This document shows, one piece after another, positions 22,301 through 34,300 of a DNA stretch of 64,000 nt. The notes beneath the pieces were generated by a model. That model was not told where the DNA came from. It was given only the letters and a program-made list of their open reading frames with translations, and ran no database searches. Position 1 is the stretch's first letter. Each line of letters begins with the position of its first letter. The position numbers and the translations under genes were made by a program. This DNA is from Phallus indusiatus. Its lineage: Eukaryota; Basidiomycota; Agaricomycetes; Phallales; Phallaceae. The stretch spans positions 248,001 through 312,000 of the forward strand of contig JAQFWX010000037.1 of the NCBI GenBank assembly GCA_027605045.1, written 5' to 3'.

Positions 22301-25300
22301 TCCGTATAATTTTAGTGATGTCGAATCCTGGTTCAGCGTCAGCAATTACGTCCGTCAGTGAAGGGGCGGCCACGTTGTCTGGCTTCTTGTCCATATGGTC
22401 AGGTGAGTCAACCTCCGGTTCCGTGTCATTATTTAATTCCTCCTCCATATCTCTTAGGCGGTCCAGCATCTCCTCCACTTCCTTACGCCCTCCGGGGCTC
22501 AGAGGCCTCTTTCGAGGTCTTCCTCGTCCTCTCTTTACATCTCCAACCAATCGTTCCGCCATTGGGATCTTGCCCTTTCCCTTGGTGGTGGTATTCTCCT
22601 TTCGGCTTTGTTTCTCTGCGATTCGAGTTGATCGTCGTGGTGAGTCTAAAATTCCGTTTCGTCCCGTGTATACTGGTGCTGATAATTGTACCAATGATGC
22701 TACCAGTGATTGAATTTTGTCCGCGATTCGGTCCGTCCCAAACTCGTCCTCAACATATTCACTAGAAGCCCTAACAATTCCCTCCGGTTCGTCACTGTAC
22801 ATTCTTGATAGTGCGTCTGCTAACACGTTCGTCTCTCCAGGGATATAATAGATTGTAAAATCGAATTGATTCAGAGTGTCGACCCATCGGTGCTGCCTAG
22901 GTGAGAGGTGCTTTTGCGTCATGATAAACTCCAATGCCTTATGGTCCGTACAGATCCGAAATGTTGTTCCTAAAAGTTGCGGCCTAAAGCGCTTGAGAGA
23001 TTCCACGATCGCCAATAGTTCCTGCTCATGTACCGGGTAATTTTGCTGTGCCGGGTTAAACTTTCCTGACCAAAAGCTGACTATCTTTGCAGTGCTCAAA
23101 TCTGTTCCTTGAGAAATCACTCCGCTAGCTCCTGTCAAACAAGCGTCTGTTACCAGGTTGATCGGTTCTGCTCCCGTGGAATAGTCCAACGCCACCCTAT
23201 ATTTGTTCCTGTGTTCGCTGACAATTCTCTTTACTTCCTCAAATGCTCGCTGCTCAGTAAAACCCCATCGCCAAGTACTGGTTGTTCCTGATCTTGCTGC
23301 CAACGTTGCCATAGGTATGCGTATTCCCTTACAGTTATCTGCGAGATATCCAACTGATCCCAAAAAACTTAGTAACATATCCTTGTTTGTCGGTTCCTTC
23401 CACTTTTCAATCCCGTCGACCTTATGCGGATCCATCCTGATTCCTTTGTCGTCAATCACGTGGCCCAGTATCTTCAACTCCGGTGCGAAAAAGAACATCT
23501 TGTCTGCGGCTAGGAACAGCCGCTCTTTCCTCAAAACATCGAATATCACGTGTATGTGTTTAACATGATCCTCTATCGTGTCCGAATAAATAACGATGTC
23601 GTCCAGATATACGTCCATAAAAACTCCAATGTATGTCGCGAAGATGTAGTTCATCAATGTCTGGTAAGTGGCAGGTCCATTGCAATCTCCCTGCTGTAAA
23701 ACTAAGCTTTCCATAGATCCGTCGGGTGTTGTGAATAAAGTCCTGTTCACATGTTCGGGTACGATTCGTATTTGTTCGTAAGCGTCCTTCCCATCGATTA
23801 TACTTCGGTACTTGTGTCTAACAACATTCCGTAGGGAGTTCCTAGTTAACTGGTCCGATACGACGATCAAATTTCAAGTTTGATCTCGGCAATTGGGAAA
23901 GACACCAGTCACCACCGCCTAATAAAATAGTATCAGAAATAGTAATAACTGGCATCAAAATGATGAAAACGTCGCTTCAAAGTTCCACCCAATCAAAGAG
24001 TGTGATTACTGATGAGGCGAATGGAGCTGCCTGGCAAAAGCCCGTGTCGTTGAAGTAGTGCTTGTGTACATACCGGAACTTACTGATAATCCGCGATAGA
24101 AGGTTTTGAACACCCATGTAACAATAAAAAATTATAGAAGAAGTAAGACTTAGAGATTAACAAGAACAGATCATGTTTCGCTCACAACCATTGAATCTGC
24201 CCAACAACAGTGCAAACTGGTGACCCTTCACTAGGGCTGGAGCGTATCCCTGCACGGTAGACGAAATCCTGAATTCAATCTGAGACTCAATATTTAGAAA
24301 AATGTATATAAATCAGCAGTTTTTCGATGGAACTGTTTTCCCCCTTGCTTTGCAGCCATGAGGTTGACCCGGAAAATGCATCCATTTCGGTCGACTCAAG
24401 TTCTCATGTTGGATCGCAGGATGTGTCCACCTGGTCCAAATCTTGCAAAAACACATGTATTTGTAAGTAAGTAGACGTACGCAGTCCCCCACGAAAAATG
24501 CATCCGTTTTGGTCTGCATTACTTATGTTTGATTGGGACACAGAGTGATGAATTTCTGTGAGGTGAAAAATTGACGGAACACTGATTATTTAATAATGTT
24601 AAAGACGTTACTTTGTGTGTTGAATACTTCAAATGATCGCGAAGATTATTTAGTCCAAATACCATATTTCGCTACAATGATTGAACCGCTATATATGCGC
24701 TCTCATATCATAGGGATCTGACTATGAGTCCTGCTTCACAATTTCCGTCCGAAGCTCAAGGATTTTTTTGTACATCTCAAAAACGTGTATATTGAGGTTC
24801 AACTGCAACATATTTTTCAAAAAAAAACAACAATAGTATTCAGGGGAGAGACATCCTTTTGATGTCTTCAAATTCTGTGAACATGGATTTCAATACTAGT
24901 CTGATACTCTACCGCCATGTTCCATCCAACATTCCCACTCATGCTCTCGGATATATTCCTCAGCCATACCAATGTCGCAAAAACGACAAAATTTGATCTG
25001 GTAAATTTTGTCGCCAGATTCTTTGGAAGGACCTGGTACAGGAGAGGAACTGGCACGATTTGTGCTCGTGTGATAGGAGGGAGGCGAGTTGTTATGCGCA
25101 TCTTCCTTTTTGGGTGTACCAAATGTAAAGTCAAACTCCTTCCGTAGTTCCTCGAGTGAAATGGAACTTGAACTTGAACCTCCAGGGCTCTGGTTAGCTG
25201 CTGCATATGTAAATATTAGACCGGTGAAAATAATTAGAGAGCACAAATTCCTTACCAATGTTACCATTCTGCTTGGATTTTCCCTTGGAGCTTTCCAAGT

Positions 25301-28300
25301 CTACAAGCATTTCTTTAACGGAGCTAGAATAATCTCTAAGAGCTACAATTTTTTTGATCATACATGAGAATAAATTTAACGGTAATTCTTGCCATTTACC
25401 TTGGTTATTATGAATCTCAACGATTTCTTGAAGCATCTCCTCCACTGCAATGGAGCTAGAACCCCTTGGTAAAGGAAAGTCGGAAACGTGTTGATCTTTA
25501 CGAGTATTAATTAGAAATTCAATGAAAGAAAAGAGATACACACCACGATAAGAAATCCTCCTCTGGGAGCGACGGATTCCACGCAAGTGGTCATGGAATA
25601 CCAGGGCTCTCATAGACACGCTGGCTGGCTGTAATTCTACATTATAATAAATATTGCCTTATAAAATGTACAAATAAATTACCAACCTCCGTCTGGATTC
25701 AAAGAGGGGTAAATGGCGAACTTGTCTGCCCTGGCACGGATCGTGTTGATAGACACTGGTAAAAACTTGTGCATAGACGGCACAAAATACGAGGAAAGAA
25801 AGCTCACTGTATAAACCACATTCACCACAGGCCATATAGTGACCAAATCGGCCTTTTTTCACATCAAGAAACTGGGGTTGGTCTTCCTTCAGACCACAGT
25901 AGCACTCAAAGCCAAGTCTTCGAGTTCGGAAATATTGTTTGAAACCTTTGGGGTCAACTACACGGCCTTTCCCGGTCAGAGGGCTTTTATTGTCAAAAAT
26001 TGAGTGAAATTGAGATGACCGTGGAAAATTAAACTTACTACGGGAATTCTTGAACTTGGCCCTCCGCGCGATCGAAAAAGACGAAGTTGTGAGAATGTTC
26101 TTGAAGCTCAAGAGATGATTTAAATATGGAATTAAGCTCATTATGAGAATTAATGGAGATGCCGTCATCTTGACAGGCAAGCCAACACGAAATAAAATTC
26201 TGTAGCTGAGCCCTTTTGACAGAAAGACAAGACTGACGGGGAGTGTTTTTGCGAGCAGAGTAATTGAAGACCATGCTTAGTTGTTGTTTTACACCTTTTC
26301 TTCATGTGTTTTTATCTCTTGACCTCAGTCAATTACTTAATCAGCGCGTATTGAGTGAAAACTTCATCAAAGTATATCTTTGCATTGTTTCACATATTGA
26401 GCTTGTTGCCTGACACGGAAAAAAAAACTGCAGGCAGTAGCGGTCGCTTGGACTCAGACTCACAGGTACAAGGAGTTCAATTTTTAGTAAAGCGCGCGCA
26501 AGCTGAAAAAAAAAACTGAAAGCGATTGACTCCGTGGCAGATATTTCAAATTTGAGAAAATTTGAGCAGCAATCCAAAGCACACTAATGAAAAATATCAG
26601 GCATTCGTGCATATAATTGGCTGGCACAAAAACTCTCCGTCTGGTGCTATGTCATCTGGATTAGTATTTAAGCATAAAGCTAACGCCCAATCACTCATAA
26701 AATCTGACATACTCGTATAAATCTAATACAGTTATTTCAAACAGTTCCCTTAAAATTTTTTATGGTCTAGTTTCACCCTCGCATCCTGCTTATATGCCTA
26801 CAAACTGTTGATTTTATATAAAACTTCAGGCACTGACAACAACGATGTTGGCTGAAACAAAAAAAAATACCAAGCGTGAGTGATGAAAAATATAGGTACG
26901 CTAAGTAGTTTCAGTTGCTATGCTGAAAGGTTTTTGCTTATATTCACCTCGTATGCTGTACCACAATGCCACTAGCCCTTTAACATTAATTAGCGATTGA
27001 CAACCTTGCTGATAAATTATAATTCTGGCTTAGGTTAATTTGCATCTAGATCTCAGTGTATGTAGCGCGTGTCATTTTTTCCCCTAAGAAATTTTTTTTT
27101 TTTGCTTGTATCAATGGTTGTGTGGTACATATATGCGCTCAGATCGGGTTTGACAGTGGCGAAATTGGTTTCAAGGGGCTTGCGATCCAAGTATTATAAT
27201 GATGACTGAATAAAATAGTTTATTTGACGCTCATCAGCACATCACCATGTACACTGAAGAAGAACTCGATGCGATACATCGTGCCCGAGAGGTCCTTCAA
27301 CAGGCTGGGCTATGTCCTGAGGACATTTTTGCAAGCAATGTCTCCACAAATACCAGTTCAGTCTCACTTGCACACATTATTAATTATATATCGCCACAGG
27401 CTATTATGTTCACGCCTGATGAGCTCAAGGCTCAAAAAAATCGTCTAACACGTAAATCTTATATTCATGGCTTAGTTGACCATCCTGCTGGTGCGATTGT
27501 CGAATTTCCAAAGACCGGTGATGATGGCATTGCGATTGGACATAGATTCAAGATTCCTCCTGGGGAGTTCATACACCCCAAAGGCAACATGCAATATTCA
27601 TTGGGTGGAAAGCATTCGATGCATAAGGTGCATTGCTTTCTTCTCCGTGACAAGGATACAGATGAGCCGGTTTTGTGTGAACAGATTAAAATAAGCTGTG
27701 TGCCTTATTTCTTACATGTTGAGTTTAACAATCTTGATAAATTTTTTAGGTCGTTCCGTCAAAAAATGCTCTTTTAATCCCTCTGGGTTGCAAAGAGGTC
27801 CACTTGAAAAGTCGCTGAATGCTTCTGGCGAAGTATTCATGAAAACATTCGGCTTTTATTGCGCACTTAGGGAACACGGTTGCCCTTTCCCTCAGCAATC
27901 TCTTGGAAACGTCAACAATAAAAACAGCACTGATTTCAAGCTCGGGGAATCTTTGATGGACTTCGTCTCCATATTGAAGGATGCACGTTCCATTCGGGAA
28001 CAGGACTTTCCCACCTGCACAGGCAAACTATTATTTGAGACGGATAAGTATGGACATCATTTCATACGGTATGTTTTGCATTTAATCTTTATTAATAAAA
28101 ATTAAAAATATATTCTCCCTTTTACGCTATATATAGCTGTGAACACTTCAAGAAGGGATGCCACAACCATTTGCGTCTTCGAAATCTGAATGAATTTGAC
28201 ACTTCCTATCTGGAAGCGTTAGTTAATAATAAAATGGATCGTATTCTGTCCTATGAACGCACAGCAGCCAATGAAGGATACGGACCGTTAGTTCCCTGTG

Positions 28301-31300
28301 GAGTTATTGCTGCTGCACGCGAACAGAAAGAACTCTGTCGTAAGTCCATTTTGTATTATTAGGCTTCATCTGAATTCTTCTGTAGCAATGTGGCATCGTG
28401 ATGCTGAGGGTATACTGAGCCGCGGAATTATGGAATTAGCTAGCAAATGTCCCTGTCACTTCGAGATCTACACACCATGCAATCTCACTCAATGTCCATA
28501 TGTCTTAATTGTCTCGCGGAGTCCTCACTCTCATGTCAATCCCCCTCGAACAAAAACTCCAGCAGCTATAGAGGACATTTTTTATTCATTGTTAAACCCA
28601 CTTGGGTGGCGACTTGCTGACGCCACACCTCGCCGTCTCCTTCTGGACAATGCATTCATTCAAAGTCTGAGACAAATACTAGACTGGGCCGACTTTCGGG
28701 ATCCCGGCTTGGGTGATCTCCACCCTTCACTTTCCAATTACGACCACGCAGCACGTCTAATCAACTACCTACGTGATCGACGCTATCCGGCTGGCACAGG
28801 ATGGGAAGGTACTGTGCATATATTTACGTCATTTCCTTAGACTCATAATCCAGTTTATTAGGTGCTCAGCACCTCTTAAAACAACACCTGTTGCTAAAGC
28901 CAGAAGAACAGTATATTCGTTGCGTTGAGCTTCACAAAGACCCGAAAGAAGGCGAGTTTCAAATTGTTGTTTGCATGTTCAAGGCAATGAGTCGCCTCCT
29001 TGTCAAAACGAAACGTCCGTCAATTGACACCTCTTTCAAACGACTTCATAATTGGCAAGAGTTTGAGGTAGAAGCTTGGTTCCCTGAGTATTCTCGTTGT
29101 AAGCAATTTTTTTGCTCATGCTACCAGTATCTCAACCATATTATTTTATTCAAAATAGCCGTTGTTGTCGCGCGAGCTCTTACAACATCTCAGAGCGCAC
29201 ATGCACACCATATATTATTTAGAACAATGTTTGATATTGTTCTGAAAGATACTGGGAGGCCTGTTCAATTCCGGCATATTCATGGTAGTGGGTTTGATAC
29301 AGTAACTGCGGATGGCCACCGGGGTCAGGCATTAGGTGAATACTAAGAAAATTAAATTGATGTGATAATTTTTGATACATATTAAATAAAGGACTAGGAT
29401 TATATTGTCAAGAACTCTGTAAATCGATAGACAAAGAGTCCACCGAGTGGAAGAAGCTATTGAAGAAGCTCACCCCGACAGAACATCTCGCCTGTTTCTA
29501 CAGGTATTGTTTCACCCATTACACCCGCAACGTCTCAAGCTTGCGGGGACAAGTTCAGGAGAATGTTCTATCGGCTATGATGAGTCTTGCCAGCTCAGAC
29601 AACCTGTCTAACTTGGATGAAGTTGAGAGAACAATAGAATTGGGTGGGAAAAAAGCTTTGGGTGCGGTTTTCTATTATTACCTATATAATTATAATTCAG
29701 ACAATATTGTTTTTTTTTTTTATAATAGATTGGCTGAAGGACAAGAGGGCCAATGGAGGATATATGCTCGCTGGAGTTTATCGCCCCAAGAGCAAGATTC
29801 CATTAGAGATATGGAAAGCTGCACCATCAACGTCAAACGGAAATGAACAAGCACATCGGAACATCAATCGAGATGGAACGAAACTCACCATGCTTGCTGG
29901 TATCATGCGTGGGTTACAGTTTGATTCCCGTGCAATAAAAAACATTGCTTTCTGGACGGACGAATCCGTTCCCTCTAGGGACAGACTTTCAACTCATTTC
30001 CGGCGGTCTGCAAGGGCAGTTCGCTACAAAGGTACGCCCTTACCCTATCATTTCATTTCGTTCGAGCTAATTTTAATAATACATAGCAACCGTACAACAA
30101 AAAATTGTCTTTGGGAAGGATATAGAAATCCAAAACCTCTGCTTCAAAGCCCAAGACCTTCAAGATGACATCATTTCCGCTGCAGCATCTGTAAAACATG
30201 CCTTAGAGTCAGCAGAAAGTCCAACCCCTGCTCAGAAGCGCCTCAAAATATGCGACGAAGAACTTCAAGATACATGCAAAAAGCTTGAGACCTTACTGCC
30301 ACAAGGGTCTGGATTATTCCCGCTTGATGAGGCTCAAAAGTACTCAAACTCAGAGGTGCTCTTTGACCGACATCTCCTTGATATCAAGCTGGGAGACAAA
30401 ACAGAGGTACTATCTCACTTTATTTTTCCTATTTATGGATGTAAAACTATTCCCAGGCTTCAACTGGAGTTCATCAACCCGTGCAACCACCCAATCCAGC
30501 AGCGTCGTCTCATACCCAGGTGTATGCACCACCAACGGCTCAGCCGCCAAAATCAGCATCCCTCACTCCTTACATGTATGGTGCAGCTACATCGACGAAG
30601 GTACTGGAACTGATTCCGTATGTTCCAACGTCACCAGCACCGGGTCATTAATAGGATACAATTCAATTTATTTAAATTTTCAACGCTTTAAAGTTCAGTT
30701 TGAAGGTTTTTTTCTACATAAGTTTTTTTAGTACTACCTTAGTGTATATACCTCAAATCTTTGAAAAAAAAACTCCCAAGAAAATAATGCCTGGAGTCTT
30801 TTCGAGGTTATTCTACGCTACTGAGCCTGTTCTCCAGTGAGTCAGTGACAGGCTTCGGAGTAACGCGCTGTCATTCGTCCGCGTCATTCCTCACCACCAT
30901 GACTTCACCGTGTCTGCATCGTCCACCATTTCCGTTGGTCTTTTTATCGGGCATCTTGTTTGTCTCAGGTTGATTCCGGGCCATGGCTAGGTCATATCAA
31001 GGACCCAGAAGACCTTTCAACTCTCGCTCAAATCTAGCTGAGGCCGGTCGCGTCAACATTTAAGTAATATGGTCAGTATGGATTCAAAGGTATCTTTCTA
31101 ATTTGCACCTAAATATCTACTAGCTAATATTATTGCAAACTTTATGTTCTAGGCCTTATCCCACTACCTAACGTGTCTTTCGCTCTCGTTACCGCTGAGT
31201 TCTCCCGGTAGTCCAGCGGCCCCAGTCACACCATGCTATACCAGCCGTCCTAAGTCTAATACAGTGCGTTTTTCTTATCCTATTTCTGTTTTAATATGAA

Positions 31301-34300
31301 TTTAACAGGGTTTACAGCTTTTTCACTTTTCATATCTCATCACAACCTCAAGGATTGTCATCGTTGACCTCGTCTAGTCTCACAGGTGTGTCGCCCATTT
31401 TCGCCCCATTCACGACCGCTGACATTTTTTTTTTTACATGGCATTGAAGTTCAGAAGTAATACTGAAGCTTCCATATGTTACATTGGGTTCTCGCGCACA
31501 GTTTGCGTCAACGCTATCGCCACAGATACCGGCGTTCATCAAGACTTCGTTTCTCTTCAAATCGGTTCTCCATCAACCGCAGCAATGTTTCTCTAACGTT
31601 TTCACGGCTCAATATTATCTTTTGCAGTGTTTGTCGCTCACCGGAACAGTCTGGGCGCTGAAGACTATCAACTTGTTCATGTGGTCCGGGTCTGCTGCAG
31701 GAACGGAGGACAATTTTCAGTGAGTTTCTCTTGATCTTATACCACTCTACTAATAAATGATAGGATCCAGATGTGTGTTGCCCCTCCGTGCGCTGCCGCC
31801 TGGTGTATCGTATTCACTTTATTTTTGCTCAGTACCCTTCCCTGCTGCTGCCAAGGTTTAAACATGACGGGTTTCTTTTTAAGGTTTCTTTTTGTATACA
31901 GCTATGTAGAGATATTATTATAATTACATACGTATCTGAATAAAGTGTTTGAGCCTGTGAACTGACACGAAGAATGATTGGGTTGAGTATTCGCCCGTGA
32001 CGTTCACCACTCAATTACTTTTCGTCTAGTTGAAAATAATGTATATTTAGAATATCGGCTAGTTAAAACAATTTTTTATGCTATTGGGGTCCTTCGTCCC
32101 AAAGGGGCAATAGATCTCATCTAATCAAGTGGGATCGGACCAGTCGACTGAACACTGTTCCGTAGGATAACGTCAATGTCCGGTAGTGGCGTCCTTAGCT
32201 TCTTTGTGTTCGCGTTTTGTTCTCGTTTGTCAACCACAGTCCTGATCCGAACAGTTCCATCTGGCTTTGGTGGTTTTGGCAATATAAGTAACGGTGATGC
32301 ATTCGTCCCAGTGGCTAATCTCCATCGTCCGTTTCTCAGGTACGCATTCTTTTTTGCCTGCCAAACTGTCTTTAATGCCTCGGGGCAGCGGCTGGGTCTC
32401 CATGAATAGATCTTGCTATCGTCAATCAGAGGAATAGTGTGATTGACGGCACGAAGGGGTGGTAGTTCAGCATCTTCCGCACTCGTGCATAGGTCGGTCG
32501 CCTCCATTTTCAACTGTCTCCTTAACTTCTCTAACTCGTCCTCCAGTATATCAGCGGCTGCAGAGGGGATAGTCGCTACTTCCTCCCCATCCAAAGGTTC
32601 AGGTTTGTCGCTTCCTACAATTACTCGAGTTGGGTTCAGTCCTAGTAATATTCGGTGTTGGTAGATAAATGGGGTCCCGAGTATAATGTCGTAACTGTCC
32701 AGATTTACCACGTCAAATCGCCGTTTCGCCTCAATGCCTTGATATCGGAAGTCCACCAGCACGCTACAATTTATCTTAGACCGTGATCCCTGTACAGCCA
32801 TCTGGAGTGTCAATGGTTTTGCGAGTACGTCCTTGTCCAATTTCAATTGATCGGCCAAGGTAGTTGACATGAAATCGGCCAGAGAACCACTATCTATCAA
32901 TGCTCGCGCTGGTTTGCCATTCACATAGACCTCTGCTACCACAGGCTTTGGCAGCTTCCTAGAAAAATCCTTCACCTTCATTGCAGTACGTTCGACGTTC
33001 TCAATCTTTTCTTCTTCTACCCGTGCCATCTTCTTAGCACTCTTTATCTTAGCCGCACCCAGCAAAATCGACTCTGCATCTTGTTCCGCTTTCGTCTGTT
33101 CGCTTATATCTAAATCCTCCCTAATGTTCTGAGTTCGGCAAAGTATGTCTGGTACGTTCCAACCATTCTCCACATCTTGCTTCTTCACCAAATGTGATAT
33201 TGATAGGTCGGACCAATCTGTCACTTCAAAGTCCTCGCCATAATCCAATACGGTGAATCGGTCCTCGGTCTTCCCATTCTTGTCAATGTAAGTGTTTCCT
33301 CCGAAGAACTCCGCAAAACGGGACTGAATCTCTTTACAGGTTTCCTTCTTACTGGGTTTGCCCTTAAAAATGTGTTTAGCCCAACCCTTTATTGTACAAG
33401 CATGTACTTCAACACGATCCTTCTCATTCGCCAGCTTCTCTAACATCTGGAAGTTTACAGCGCTTGATTGAATCTTCGGTGCTGGTGCAGTATGTCGAGT
33501 TGGGCAATTCCTCGCGTCATGTCCCTCCTTTTTACATTCAAAGCAGCGTCCTTGTGCTCTCAATTCATTCAACTCCTGCTTGGTGAGTCTCGGCTTATTC
33601 TCCTTAGACTTGTTGGCCTCGGGTTTCACTGTCGTCTGTCCTTTACCAGCATTCTCACGCCCTCCGGCTGGTTTGAACTTGGAAGCGGAACTAGCAGTCG
33701 CATCAGTCCGGGTTACTGGGGTGGTGGGTGTCGCTTTCCCAGTTGTGAAGATCCGTCGGTTAGTCCACGTATTTTGACTTATTCGCTCAGCCGTCTCAAA
33801 TCTAATACCCTTCCTAATTAATTCCTTAAGTGACGCAGTCTCCCTTGATAATCCATCTCTCGACCATTCCTTCTGCAAGTATTTAGCTGCACCCCGCCAA
33901 ATTATGTCTATTAATTGCCGTTTAGTCACATCGGGGAAACGTTCAGCCAAAATCTCGACATCTCGCGCAAAATCCCGAAAGTGTTTCGATCCTTGGACTG
34001 ACTGGTACAGCTGATTCCGAAGTTCCTCCTTATAATCGGGTGGGAAACAATAGTCGAAGAGTGCCGGGAAAATGGTAGGTAGAGTCCACTTCTTCGGTTT
34101 CATCACTACATACTTCATATAGAAAATCCCCGCCTTTCCCGCCAAAAAATTCCCCAACATCTGAACAGCAAAAACATCCTCCAGCTTGTGCAATTTCGTC
34201 CACAAGGTCACATGGTAGACCCAATGGTCAAAAGTGTCCAGGTTCGCAACTCCATAATAAGTCGGTGGGTCCTTAACCTTCAGTGCAGATATAACTTGCT

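Larger units (their letters stand above)
23836..32157. mobile_element. MULE-like two-gene DNA transposon inserted in element B
   Basis: An 8322-bp insert is flanked by the perfect 9-bp direct repeat TTCCGTAGG (23827-23835 and 32158-32166). Removing the insert plus one repeat restores the RT reading frame of element B (VILRN joined to VVRHKY), which proves the boundaries. The ends are inverted: the left end contains ctggtccgat at 23850-23859 and the right end its complement atcggaccag at 32133-32142, with about 18 of the first 26 positions matching. A 9-bp duplication is typical of MULEs. Inside are a divergent pair: a zinc-finger gene (24896-26274, minus) and a DDE transposase-like gene (27247-30651, plus). 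Confidence 0.9.

Noticed and set aside
22297..22765. Plus-strand open frames inside pol of element B
   Set aside because: Antisense shadows of an undoubted pol frame.
23836..32157. Reading the insert as part of element B (extra genes carried by a retroelement)
   Set aside because: The 9-bp duplication, terminal repeats and exact restoration of the RT frame show a separate DNA transposon.
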